From: Kiritimatiellia bacterium
GTDB taxonomy: Bacteria; Verrucomicrobiota; Kiritimatiellia; RFP12; UBA1067
DNA length: 36,831 nt
Direction: 5' to 3'
Assembly (NCBI GenBank): GCA_017525225.1
Contig: JAFXTB010000024.1
Location: 1 to 36,831 of the forward strand
This document shows positions 6,323 through 14,604 of the stretch, in pieces (positions within the stretch are counted from its first letter, which is position 1; each line of letters begins with the position of its first letter). The notes under the pieces were generated by a model that was given only the letters and a program-made list of their open reading frames with translations, was not told the origin of the DNA and did not search any database. Both the position numbers and the translations under genes were made by a program.

Positions 6323-6553
6323 GGTGGTTGGTAGTTAGTGGTTAGTAGTTGGTGGTTGGTAGTTGGTGGTTAGTAGTTGGTGGTTGGTGGTTAGTGGTTG
6401 GTGGTTGGTAGTTGGTGGTTAGTGGTTAGTGGTTGGTGGTTGGTGGTTAGTAGTTAGTAGTTAGTAGTTAGTGGTTGGTGGTGGGAGGTGGGAGGTGGGA
6501 CAAACCACTAACAACTAGCCACTAGCCACTAACAACTAGCCACTAACGACTAA
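6323..6553. repeat. Heptamer array 3, inverted two-sided
   Basis: About 22 units of GGTTGGT / AGTTAGT / GGTTAGT type followed by three GGTGGGA units (to 6500), then about 7 complementary units of CACTAAC / CACTAGC type (6505-6553). The G-rich half is longer and uses RGTTRGT variants not found in array 2, while the C-rich half is nearly identical to array 2. The unit is 7 bases throughout, with no unique spacers. Confidence 0.92.
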
Positions 6554-6687
6554 AAACAACGCTCCGCGCCCGTGGGGTATGCAGCCGAATACCCCACCAG
6601 ATTTGAATCGTAGTTATTTGACAAGTCCATAACCTGAACTGCCGACGGATATTTTAACCTATCGGTTAACCGATTGCAAGCACAAAC
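6494..6687. repeat. 194-bp direct repeat, copy B
   Basis: Ungapped partner of 2552-2745. Here the 9-bp hairpin is perfect (GTGGGGTAT with ATACCCCAC, about 6572-6597), whereas copy A has mismatches in the right arm. The ATCGGTTAACCGAT palindrome is at 6661-6674. The gap from here to the next gene (6751) holds nothing else I recognise. Confidence 0.93.
6651..6679 (-). promoter_or_regulatory. Putative promoter with internal operator (copy B) for the glycan operon
   Basis: On the minus strand TTGCAA (6679-6674), 17 bases, TAAAAT (6656-6651), with the ATCGGTTAACCGAT palindrome in the spacer. It points at the cytidylyltransferase/racemase/licD/flippase operon. A repressor bound to the palindrome would block both promoter elements. 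Confidence 0.55.
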
Positions 6688-6750
6688 GGCAATGTTTCGG
6701 ATGTGGGCGAGGTTGGTTCGCCCCGTCACACGGACTGTTCTGGCGGCGCG

Positions 6751-9057
6751 CTACCTGCCGATGCCGGCGACTAGACCGGAGACGGCACGCATGGTGGCGC
6801 GGAAGTTAGCCTCGGTGCGCTGGCGGACAGGCCGGAGCGACGCGAGCGGGCGGGCCATGAGCACCTGGCGCTCCTTTTCGGGAGATCCTGCCAGTTCAAG
6901 GTTGTCGAGATCGTCAACGGATGGCTTGAACTCCTTGCCGTCCTTGTCAAACAAGCTGGGGAAAAGCACCGCCTTACGGCTGTTCTTGGCGACGGCCTTC
7001 GCGACCTGCGCCGCCATCGCCTTCGCGCGCGGCTCGTACCAGTACCTCGCCAGCTCGTACTGGTGGCTGCGGCAGTAGCCGTTGGAGGCGTTGTCGAAGA
7101 GAGTGCGCGGGAAGTCGGGGTTGCGCACCTTCTCGACGGCGTCAAGCCGCAGGAACGACTCCCACAGCGAATAGTCGGTATGAAGCTCGAGGACGTCCGC
7201 CATCTTCTCCGCGAGAGATGCGATGCGCGCCGCCCTCGGAGGCAGATCGCCGCCATCACGCCGTCCCTTCTTCCACTCGTCGAAGTCACGCCTCAAGAGG
7301 CTCGTCTCGCGCACGATGATGCGGTCTAGCGCCATGCGCGCAATATCTATCGTGTCGCGCTTGAGGAAACCGTCCGTCCACGGAATGTCGGCAAGCGCCT
7401 CGAATATCGAAGCGGCCTTCTCGAATCCCTTCCATTCCCGGATGGCTCCGTCGGTCACGTCGGGATCGGAACGGCTGCCGGCGGTCGTAAGGACGTAGGC
7501 ATAGCCGCCGCGCCATTCGAGCATGTGGGAAAGCGGCAGGGCCATGTTCCAGACGGCCTTCATGCGCCCGGCATTCGCGCCGTAACGGCTCGCGCAGAAC
7601 TCCTCGAGCACCTCGCCGTGCGGTACGGCCTTGTCAGACCAGGCATTCTGCGTGAAATAGCGCAGACACAACGTGTCCGTATGGCTAGACTCGGGCCAGA
7701 GGATGTACCCGGCGCAGGCGGGATCGGCCTGGACTATCTTCTGCCGCTCCTCTATGACCCGGTAGTTCGCGCGCGCGTCCAGCGCCGACTCGAACGCGAG
7801 GAAGATGGAGAACGTGTACGGGAACCTGCCTACGACGCCCCACTTGGTGAAGTTGTTCTCGAGCCCCTTCATCTCCGGACGGAAATCGCGGACGGCGTCG
7901 CCCTCGTAGTCCCAGATGATGTCGCGCTTGGGATCGAGCCGATCTACGAGCGCGCGGACCTCGTCCGGATGCCAGGTGAAGAAGAAGTCCCAGCCCGCGA
8001 GAAGCACCTTGGCGTCCGGGTAGTCGCGATGGGCGCGCTTGAGGAACTTGTCGAGAGCCTCGAGCTTGAGGTTGAAGTTGTCCTGCCGGTTCGTGAAGCA
8101 GCGGCGCTCGCCGAGGCCGATGGTGTGGAGGAGCTGCTGCGGCGCCCCCTTGCCGTACGCATCCACGGCGGTCTTGGTGAGCTTCCAGTATTCATCGGCC
8201 CACTTCTCGTCGCGGATGTCCCATACCAGGCCGTTCTTCTCCGAATAGCCGCTGGTGGCCTGCGGCAGGAAGGACGGATTGCGCTTCGCAAGGAAGTCCT
8301 CCGGCGTGCGCGAGTACCAGTGCGTCATCGTGCCGAAGTCCTCAGGCACCATGAGCCCACGGTCGAAAGCATAGCGCTGCAGGTCGCGGCGAAGCTTCCC
8401 GCGGAACTGGAGGCTCCAGAAGAGCGAACGGTCGTCGTATCCCTTGCCTGCGCCGGGCAGCGGACGGGACGGGTCGGGATAGTCGCATACGTCGGGGAAG
8501 GTCCGCTGGAAGAGATCGTCCTGGCCGATGCGCAGCATGAACACGTTCAGCCTCCGCTTGAGCATCCAGTCGATCTCCTTCTTCCAGTCCGCCAGCCCCC
8601 AATGTTCCGCCTGGAATCGCGTGAGGCCGCGATGCGCGAAGTAGCGAAGGCCGCGATACTCGAAGCGTGCCTCTTCACGGACGTCCAGGCCGGAGAGGTC
8701 GATCGAGTCGCGGCTCGGCACCACGTCGCCATCCCAGAACCAGTGACATCCGGCGCGGCGCTCGAGCAGGTCGTATAGTCCGTACAGCACACTGCGCGCG
8801 TTTGAGCCCGTGATCCGCGCGCCATCGCCCTCGGAACGTATCGTGTACGCGTCCCTACCCGTCTTCGACACCTTCGAATCGATGGCGAACGCGACCGGCT
8901 TGTCGGGCTTTCTGCCTGTCACGGCGGTCCAGTACCTGCAAAGTTCGCTCTTCGCCACACGGATCGCCTCGGGTTCCTGCCCGCAGTCCGCCGCCGCCGG
9001 CAAAAACACCATCGAGGCGATCGCCGACATCGCAAGGCAGAATCTAGCCATCTTCAT
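6751..9057 (-). CDS. Secreted glycoside hydrolase, alpha-N-acetylglucosaminidase (GH89)-like
   Basis: A 768-residue exported enzyme. Residues 1-23 form a signal peptide (hydrophobic core to A-A-A-D). Residues about 27-125 look like the alpha/beta accessory domain seen before GH20, GH67 and GH89 catalytic domains (NARSVLYGLYDLLERRAGCH, 86-105). The barrel follows: KKEIDWMLKRRLNVF (159-173), HTIGLGERRCF (311-321, candidate acid E317), IIWDYEGD (380-387) and ILWPESSHTDT (452-462). The placement in GH89 is by general resemblance; an alpha-glucuronidase-like family is the main alternative. The ATG at 9057 has AGAGGAG 9 bases upstream; a much longer ORF would run through the next gene and is rejected. 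It is last in a four-gene operon that suggests HexNAc-containing glycan breakdown. Confidence 0.7.
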   Translation of the reverse strand: MKMARFCLAMSAIASMVFLPAAADCGQEPEAIRVAKSELCRYWTAVTGRKPDKPVAFAIDSKVSKTGRDAYTIRSEGDGARITGSNARSVLYGLYDLLERRAGCHWFWDGDVVPSRDSIDLSGLDVREEARFEYRGLRYFAHRGLTRFQAEHWGLADWKKEIDWMLKRRLNVFMLRIGQDDLFQRTFPDVCDYPDPSRPLPGAGKGYDDRSLFWSLQFRGKLRRDLQRYAFDRGLMVPEDFGTMTHWYSRTPEDFLAKRNPSFLPQATSGYSEKNGLVWDIRDEKWADEYWKLTKTAVDAYGKGAPQQLLHTIGLGERRCFTNRQDNFNLKLEALDKFLKRAHRDYPDAKVLLAGWDFFFTWHPDEVRALVDRLDPKRDIIWDYEGDAVRDFRPEMKGLENNFTKWGVVGRFPYTFSIFLAFESALDARANYRVIEERQKIVQADPACAGYILWPESSHTDTLCLRYFTQNAWSDKAVPHGEVLEEFCASRYGANAGRMKAVWNMALPLSHMLEWRGGYAYVLTTAGSRSDPDVTDGAIREWKGFEKAASIFEALADIPWTDGFLKRDTIDIARMALDRIIVRETSLLRRDFDEWKKGRRDGGDLPPRAARIASLAEKMADVLELHTDYSLWESFLRLDAVEKVRNPDFPRTLFDNASNGYCRSHQYELARYWYEPRAKAMAAQVAKAVAKNSRKAVLFPSLFDKDGKEFKPSVDDLDNLELAGSPEKERQVLMARPLASLRPVRQRTEANFRATMRAVSGLVAGIGR

Positions 9058-9077
9058 CGCAGGGTCTCCTCTTACAT

Positions 9078-10157
9078 TCATGCCACATGGGCGATCTTGC
9101 CCGTCTGGATCGACTCGTAGCAGCCGAGCATCGCCTGGATGGTCTCCTTGTGCCACTTCAGGTTGATGAGCGGCGTCTTGTGGCTGCGGATGCAGTCCAC
9201 AAACTCGTCTATGAGACCCACCCATTCGTCGAAGTAGGTATACTGCACCGTGTAGCGGTCGTTCGGCGCGCCATTGTGGTATACGTTCGGGCCGAAGCAG
9301 TCGCACGAGAGCATACCCTTCTCGCCGGTGATCGTGACGTTCACCTCCATGCGCTTGGGGAAGCGTTCCCAGCCCGGGCCAGGAACCTTCAGCCGCTCCT
9401 CGAGGCGGCTCCAGGAAGGATCGAAGAGGAAGGCCGTACCGTCCTTCATCTTGCCCACCGCCATGAGCATGTCCTCCACCTTCAGCTCCTTGCGGAGGTT
9501 GGGCGCCACCTCGGCGAAGATGTAGTCGAACGAGCTGCCCGTCAGATGCCGTATGAGGTCGAAGATGTGCGGATGGTCGCAGAGCGCCCCGCCCTTGAAG
9601 CGCGGATCGCCCTTCTTGAGCGGCGACACCTTGCCGAAGCTGGCCTTCGGATCGCCTTGCCACGGGAAGGCCCATACGGGCGAGAGCGTAATGTTCGTCA
9701 TCTGCACGGCCTTGATCTTCCCGATCGCGCCGTCGTCGATGAGCTTCTTAAGGCGCTTCACCACCGGATTGTAGTGCATCTCAAGCTCGATCTGGCAGAC
9801 TATCCCCGCCTTGTCGACGAGTTCGATCATCTTGTCGTACTCTTCCATGTCGAACGTTGGGATCTTCATGGAGAGGATGTGTATCCCCTTCTCGGCGCAC
9901 CACTTCATCTGCTCGTAGTGGCGGTCGTTCGCGGAGGCGATCACCACGGCCTCGATGTCGGGGTGATCCTTGTACATTGCCTCCGGGTCGAGGTAGCAGG
10001 GAACGCCGGTCTTGTACAGCTCGTAGACCTTCTTCGCGTCCTCGTCCTGCGCGCAGCTCGCCACCCAGTCGAGCTTCTTGTTTTCCAGCAGGGTCTGGTA
10101 GTACTTGCGGGTATGGCCGTGGGTCATGCCCATCATTGCGATCTTCACCGGTTTCAT
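9078..10157 (-). CDS. Gfo/Idh/MocA-family oxidoreductase
   Basis: A 359-residue protein with an N-terminal NAD(P)-binding strand (KIAMMGMTHGHTRKYY, 5-20) that lacks the classic G-x-G-x-x-G, then AVVIASANDRHYEQMKWCAEKG (cofactor-site helix) and MKIPTFDMEEYD in place of the usual EKP motif, followed by an alpha/beta C-terminal domain. No signal peptide is visible. The family oxidises or reduces sugars and cyclitols with NAD(P). The missing EKP lysine (here M-K-I-P) may still supply the lysine. It lies 20 bases upstream of the glycosidase and 37 bases downstream of the unknown gene. The start has AAAGGAA in front. Confidence 0.85.
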   Translation of the reverse strand: MKPVKIAMMGMTHGHTRKYYQTLLENKKLDWVASCAQDEDAKKVYELYKTGVPCYLDPEAMYKDHPDIEAVVIASANDRHYEQMKWCAEKGIHILSMKIPTFDMEEYDKMIELVDKAGIVCQIELEMHYNPVVKRLKKLIDDGAIGKIKAVQMTNITLSPVWAFPWQGDPKASFGKVSPLKKGDPRFKGGALCDHPHIFDLIRHLTGSSFDYIFAEVAPNLRKELKVEDMLMAVGKMKDGTAFLFDPSWSRLEERLKVPGPGWERFPKRMEVNVTITGEKGMLSCDCFGPNVYHNGAPNDRYTVQYTYFDEWVGLIDEFVDCIRSHKTPLINLKWHKETIQAMLGCYESIQTGKIAHVA

Positions 10158-10194
10158 CTCTAGATTCCTTTCGGTTGCGTCCGGATGCCGAATG

Positions 10195-10893
10195 TCACAG
10201 TTTCCTGGCGGCTTTCGCCTTGTCGGCCGCGAAGCACGCTGCGGCGGCCTTGTTCGCCGCCGCGAAGGCGGCCTTCCACTCCTTCGCGAGCGCGGGGTTC
10301 TGCAGAAGCGCGAACGCCGCGCGGACGTTCCACACCTCCTCGTACGAGAGGCCGAAGAGTTCGGTGTCCACGTCGGTATACTCCTCCATCCCCTTCGCGC
10401 CGGAGACGCGGATCGAGGCGTGCGGGGTGTGCGTGTCGATCGTCTGGTCGCTCCCCACGCCCCTTGCGCAGATCAGTTCATGCCTGTCGTACGCGGCCTC
10501 GCCCTTCGGAAGGCCCGCCCCGACCTCCACGGAACAGTTGAGATCGTTCGCGAGCTTCACGAGCGCGTTGATCGCAGGCCCGTTCGCGACCGCCATGACG
10601 CGTACCACCTTTGCCTTTCCAAGATAGGCGGCGATGTCCAGTTCCCGCGCGAGCATCGCCTTGAGGTCCGCGCCCTTCGGCGCGAAGCTCGCGAAGCGGA
10701 GCGTCGAGACGCCTTCGAGCGTGCCGTTCTCCGTCATCTTCTTCAGCTCCACGATCTTGCGCTCCACGCGCTGCGGCATGAGCGGCGTGGCGCCCACGTA
10801 GCAATGTCCATCCTTCACCATGATCTCGCCCTTGCCCGCGCCGTACTTGCCGCGCAGGAAGTCGAGCCCCCTGTTCATCTTCTTTAGGTTCAT
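10195..10893 (-). CDS. Protein of unknown function in the glycosidase operon
   Basis: A 232-residue soluble protein that I do not recognise. It begins with a basic segment (MNLKKMNRGLDFLRGKYGAG), has an alternating alpha/beta-like central part (KAKVVRVMAVANGPAINALV, about 92-111) and ends in an alanine- and lysine-rich helix. A conserved-looking stretch, ICARGVGSDQTIDTHTPHASI (about 139-159), carries histidines and aspartates that might bind metal or substrate. There is no signal peptide or membrane segment. It is flanked by a Gfo/Idh/MocA enzyme and a surface protein in one operon with gaps of 37 and 25 bases. Codon use matches its neighbours. Confidence 0.8.
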   Translation of the reverse strand: MNLKKMNRGLDFLRGKYGAGKGEIMVKDGHCYVGATPLMPQRVERKIVELKKMTENGTLEGVSTLRFASFAPKGADLKAMLARELDIAAYLGKAKVVRVMAVANGPAINALVKLANDLNCSVEVGAGLPKGEAAYDRHELICARGVGSDQTIDTHTPHASIRVSGAKGMEEYTDVDTELFGLSYEEVWNVRAAFALLQNPALAKEWKAAFAAANKAAAACFAADKAKAARKL

Positions 10894-10918
10894 CTCTTGC
10901 CTTTCAATGCGTAAATCC

Positions 10919-13723
10919 CTACCTTATGTGGAACACTAATCCACCAACCGAGCCCACGCCCAGCCTGCCGCCATCCACGACGATCCCGAGGTCTGGACGG
11001 GCGACGCCGTCGACGGTGACCGTCCAGCCGGAGAAGTCGGACGGATGGGTGAACGTGCCGGCGACTTCCATTATCCAGCCGCCGGGCGTCCTTGCCGACG
11101 AAGGATCCGACACGATGTCGATCGTGCCAGTGGCCGAAAGCGTGGCATTGCCCGTCACCACCAGCTTCTTCTTCTGCTGCGACACGATGCGCAATCCGCC
11201 GCCCGCGGCGATGGACACGTTCGACACCCGGCCAGTGCCGGAAAGGTATGCGCCGGACGATACGGCGATGGAGCTGGCGGCGGAAAGATCGCCGTCAAGG
11301 CGGAACTCGCCCTCCTCCACGCTCACATTGCCATCCAGCTCATGGTCCGCCGTGAGTCCATTGCCTCGCGTGGCGGCAAGCGGAGCCGTGTAGCGCATGG
11401 TGCCGGCGCCGGTCTTCCTGAATCCCAACGTTCCGAAGAACGCGCGGTTGGCGTATTCGCCGTTGCTTGGACGACCAAGGTTGAGATCCACCGTGAGATC
11501 CGCCGCCGGGTCGCCGGTGACGTCGTTGACCTTGAATATCGTGGCAGGATTGCCGTTGAGGGTGATCATCTGGTTCTGGCCGGTGCCGGAGACGGGGAGC
11601 GTGAGCGGCGTGGAGCCGGCGATCTCGAACGTCCCGGCGACCTTGAATATGCCGTAGGGGAAGAAACCGTCGGCATATTCAAGATGGCCATCCTCCATCT
11701 TCAGATTCGGGAAAGGCGTTATGCCGCCCGTTGAAAGCTTGATCGTGCCGCCCTTGACAATCACGTCCACATTGAACACGCGGTTCGTGAACAAGGCATA
11801 CTGCGGGAAGGCGTTACGCCCGTTGAACCAGAGCGTCGCGTTCGTCTCCACGCATATCGTCCTGGCGGGGTCGTGTTTTCCAGGTAGAAGCGTCGCCAGG
11901 CCCCAGTCGTTGTTCAGGCTGCCGAGCATCGACCAGGTGCCCCCCACATGCCCGCTGCGGTCGGCAACAGTCTCGCTAACCATGAGCGTACCCTCGCGCA
12001 CCGTGATGTCGCCGCAGAACCTCGAACTGCTGTTGTTAAGGCAGAGCGTTCCGGCACCGGTCTTTATGAACCCGCTTCGTATGAACGCACCGGGATTCCT
12101 GCATCTCATGATGTATATCGGCATATCGATGAGAAAATCCCAGCCGTTGCCGCCGTCGATGTCCGGCACGCGGATCTCCGTGCCGCAATTCGTGGTTTCG
12201 TTGGTATAGTGATCCAAGATCCATTGCGTGTCCGTGGTCTCATGCGTGAACCCGCCATAGTAGGTTCGTACGGAAATGCCTGCATTCGGCACACCGTCGG
12301 ACGTCCAGCGGACCGGCAGGTCGTTCGTTATAGTCAAGAGCCGCCCCAGCTGCATGAATCCATGGTCCTTCATCCCGGTAACGAGACCGGACCAGTCCAC
12401 CGTGCCGTGGTCCACGATGAGGGACCCCAGATAGTTTACGGCGGCATATTCGGCGTTCGTCGGATCCGAGGTCGGGTTGAGCAGCTTGAGCGTGCCATGG
12501 TCCACGCGGATCGCCGACTCGCCGATATGCGAGGTCGCTCCACTGTCGCTTATCGCGTCGGCCGCCGTGATGCGCACTTCCGCGTTGGTGCCTATGTATA
12601 GCTCGTGAGCGTGCTGCTTCGTGAACGTCTTGGCATAACCGAGTTCGAACACTCCCTCCATCACCTTGATGTCGCCATCCATGCAGGAGGAGCTGCTGGA
12701 CATGCTGGTGGCAAAGGCGAGATGCCCGGCACCAGTCTTCAGGATGCCCACGTTTGAGGTCTGCGCGTAAGCTGTCTGACGGCGTAGCGGCACTGCCCAT
12801 GTGACGTCGCGCCCCTCGCCGCCCGAAAGGTCAGGCACATCGAACTCTATCAACCTGTCGCCGACAGCGGCCTTGTCCGCGTGCGGACGCAGCAGCATGC
12901 CGTAGTTCGAGTTGTAGGAGGGAAGCGTGGTGTCGACCCCGATCTCATACGATGGAGCGCCGCGAAAACGTATGCCGCGACGGACCTCCAGAGGCCCCAG
13001 GCCGCCGAAAGCGCCTCCGCCAATACGCAGCGTACCGCCATCAAGCAGGAGCCACCCTACGTTGTTCAGCGTGGAATCGATGTCGCTGTACGCCAGAAGC
13101 ACGCCGCCCGTAACCACATGGACGTTCATGTTTCCGGTGACGTTGCTATCCGCCGAATCCGTCGATATGCCCGTCGAGCAGTGGTGGCGCAACCACAGCT
13201 TGCCACCATCGTATATCCTCACCCAGAAAGGCTCCTTCGAATCGCCGAACGTGTTGTACACGGCCCGATACCCGGATACGACCGTGCCGCCGAATATCCT
13301 GATGTCGCATTTGTTGAGGTTGCCGGCGGTCTTTGACCATGCCGTGCCGGACTGGAACGTGAGCGTTCCGATGCCGTACTTGTCGATGGAGGCGGTTGCA
13401 GAGCCGAATCCGGCGGCATCGGTCGTCTGCTTTATCGTGACGTCGCGCGTGATGTCGAACACGACGTTCCCCGGCGTCACCTGCGCATCAAGGATGATGG
13501 TGGCCGTAGAGGACGTGTCGTCGATGCGCACGTTGTCGCCATCCGCGTACGTGGCCGCCGTCGTGGTGCCGGCGATGACCCAGTTTCCGGCATCCCGCCA
13601 GTTGTCGCTGCTGGCACCGGTCCACACCAGATCATTCGCGCCAATGGCAAGGGAAAGGCAGATGGCGGCCATCATGCATGGCACACGCCATCCTGGATGC
13701 ATCAAGGACGATTGTCTGATCAT
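10919..13723 (-). CDS. Secreted autotransporter-associated beta-strand repeat protein
   Basis: A 934-residue exported protein. After a signal peptide (residues about 15-28, ending L-A-I-G-A) come a WTGASSDNWRDAGNW segment typical of beta-strand-repeat surface proteins and many repeats of the GAGTL / LTVRE-GTL / LDGGTL kind. Near the C-terminus, residues in GSGAYLSGTGRVSNV-like order end the right-handed beta-helix. There is no C-terminal outer-membrane beta-barrel, so it is not a classical autotransporter, and no PEP-CTERM or other sorting tail is evident. The ATG at 13723 has AAGGA 7 bases upstream and sits just before the signal peptide. It is first gene of the operon from the promoter at 13775-13803. 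Adhesion or glycan binding is inference. Confidence 0.85.
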   Translation of the reverse strand: MIRQSSLMHPGWRVPCMMAAICLSLAIGANDLVWTGASSDNWRDAGNWVIAGTTTAATYADGDNVRIDDTSSTATIILDAQVTPGNVVFDITRDVTIKQTTDAAGFGSATASIDKYGIGTLTFQSGTAWSKTAGNLNKCDIRIFGGTVVSGYRAVYNTFGDSKEPFWVRIYDGGKLWLRHHCSTGISTDSADSNVTGNMNVHVVTGGVLLAYSDIDSTLNNVGWLLLDGGTLRIGGGAFGGLGPLEVRRGIRFRGAPSYEIGVDTTLPSYNSNYGMLLRPHADKAAVGDRLIEFDVPDLSGGEGRDVTWAVPLRRQTAYAQTSNVGILKTGAGHLAFATSMSSSSSCMDGDIKVMEGVFELGYAKTFTKQHAHELYIGTNAEVRITAADAISDSGATSHIGESAIRVDHGTLKLLNPTSDPTNAEYAAVNYLGSLIVDHGTVDWSGLVTGMKDHGFMQLGRLLTITNDLPVRWTSDGVPNAGISVRTYYGGFTHETTDTQWILDHYTNETTNCGTEIRVPDIDGGNGWDFLIDMPIYIMRCRNPGAFIRSGFIKTGAGTLCLNNSSSRFCGDITVREGTLMVSETVADRSGHVGGTWSMLGSLNNDWGLATLLPGKHDPARTICVETNATLWFNGRNAFPQYALFTNRVFNVDVIVKGGTIKLSTGGITPFPNLKMEDGHLEYADGFFPYGIFKVAGTFEIAGSTPLTLPVSGTGQNQMITLNGNPATIFKVNDVTGDPAADLTVDLNLGRPSNGEYANRAFFGTLGFRKTGAGTMRYTAPLAATRGNGLTADHELDGNVSVEEGEFRLDGDLSAASSIAVSSGAYLSGTGRVSNVSIAAGGGLRIVSQQKKKLVVTGNATLSATGTIDIVSDPSSARTPGGWIMEVAGTFTHPSDFSGWTVTVDGVARPDLGIVVDGGRLGVGSVGGLVFHIR

Positions 13724-13774
13724 GGCATTCCTTTCACATACGCCGCAAGGCGACATTGAAAACAACTGCCTCTG

Positions 13775-13803
13775 ATTATACTATATCGCACCCGTCTAGA
13801 CAA
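13775..13803 (-). promoter_or_regulatory. Promoter of the surface-protein/glycosidase operon
   Basis: On the minus strand TTGTCT (13803-13798), 17 bases, TATAAT (13780-13775). It is 50 bases upstream of the start at 13723 and back to back with the rightward promoter at 13809. Confidence 0.65.
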
Positions 13804-13808
13804 GCAGT

Positions 13809-13836
13809 TTCACAACCATTTCATTTTTGATACAAT
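13809..13836 (+). promoter_or_regulatory. Promoter of the Spy-like/ECF operon
   Basis: TTCACA (13809-13814), 16 bases, TACAAT (13831-13836), in the AT-rich divergent gap. The same GATACAAT -10 context recurs at 17780-17787 ahead of the histidine kinase. Confidence 0.55.
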
Positions 13837-13917
13837 ATTTTTCACCGCCATGCGTTTACATGCACATGAACGCCATCCATGACGGAGGGCGAAGAACCTA
13901 AAACAAGAGGAAAAGCT

Positions 13918-14598
13918 ATGAAGACTACGATATTGGCAGCGGCCGCGCTCGCGGCGACATGCGCCTTCGCGCAGGGCGGATCCGCCCAGCCGCGCGGCGG
14001 CGCGCCACACATGAACCAGGCCGGCCCCTGGGTGGCCCGGATGCTCTCCAGCAAGACGACCCTGGAGAAGATCGGCGTCACGGACGAGGCGGTGAGGGAG
14101 GCGATCCTCGCCGGAATCGTGCCGCTCAGGGAGAAAGGCGACGCCATAGAGAAGAAGATCCGCGACATCTCCCGCGAGCAGGCGGAGCTGACGCGCGGCC
14201 TCTTCGAAGACAAGCAGAGCGACCCCAAACCGGTGATGGACAAGATCTCCGAAGTGGCGAAGCTCCGTGCCGAGCAGGGCCGCATCTCCGTGAAGGCGAT
14301 CATCGTACTGCGCGACAACCTCTCCCCCGAACAGCTTGAAAAGGCCAAGTCCGTGATCCTTGAACGCGGCCGCGAGAGATGGCGCATGCGCCGCGGCGAG
14401 GGCGAAGGTGAAGGCTCCAAGCGCGGAGTACGCGGCGATGGCGATACCCCGAAGCGTGGCCGCAAGCACGCGGCAGAAGGCGATGGAGATGGCCAGAAGC
14501 GCGGCCGCAAGCAGGCCATGGAAGGCGAAGACGAGGATGCCGGCGGCGAAAAGCGCGGCCGCAAGGGCAGAAAGGCCAAGCGCCAGAACGTGGAGTGA
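13918..14598 (+). CDS. Periplasmic Spy/CpxP-like protein with basic C-terminal repeats
   Basis: A 226-residue exported protein. The signal peptide is MKTTILAAAALAATCAFAQ. Residues about 40-150 are helical and resemble the Spy/CpxP/LTxxQ group of periplasmic stress chaperones and metal-sensing proteins (LEKIGVTDEAVREAIL; a late LSPEQLEKAKSVILERGRER segment). From about residue 155 the protein turns into charged low-complexity sequence with four or five K-R-G-R-K clusters separated by acidic E-G-D-G runs; I know no such tail in the family. The ATG at 13918 has AGAGGA 7 bases upstream; the upstream in-frame ATG lacks one. The ECF sigma gene follows 6 bases after its stop, so the three genes probably form an envelope-stress unit. 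Confidence 0.75.
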   Translation: MKTTILAAAALAATCAFAQGGSAQPRGGAPHMNQAGPWVARMLSSKTTLEKIGVTDEAVREAILAGIVPLREKGDAIEKKIRDISREQAELTRGLFEDKQSDPKPVMDKISEVAKLRAEQGRISVKAIIVLRDNLSPEQLEKAKSVILERGRERWRMRRGEGEGEGSKRGVRGDGDTPKRGRKHAAEGDGDGQKRGRKQAMEGEDEDAGGEKRGRKGRKAKRQNVE

Positions 14599-14604
14599 CC
14601 ACTG

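Noticed and set aside
1774-6687. Integron attC sites bounding cassettes
   Set aside because: AACAACGC vaguely recalls attC boxes, but paired R and L boxes with the G-T-T-R-R-R-Y core are not found, cassettes hold multi-gene operons with their own promoters, and no integrase is in the window.
7525-8778. Long plus-strand ORF opposite the glycosidase (417 codons)
   Set aside because: Arg/Glu/Val-rich shadow of a GC-rich gene; no domains, and codon-position bias belongs to the minus strand. The same applies to long plus-strand ORFs at 9087, 23361, 25321 and 28673.
9058-9675. N-terminal extension of the glycosidase ORF
   Set aside because: It overlaps the oxidoreductase gene out of frame, is low in hydrophobic pattern, and the signal peptide with ribosome-binding site starts at 9057.
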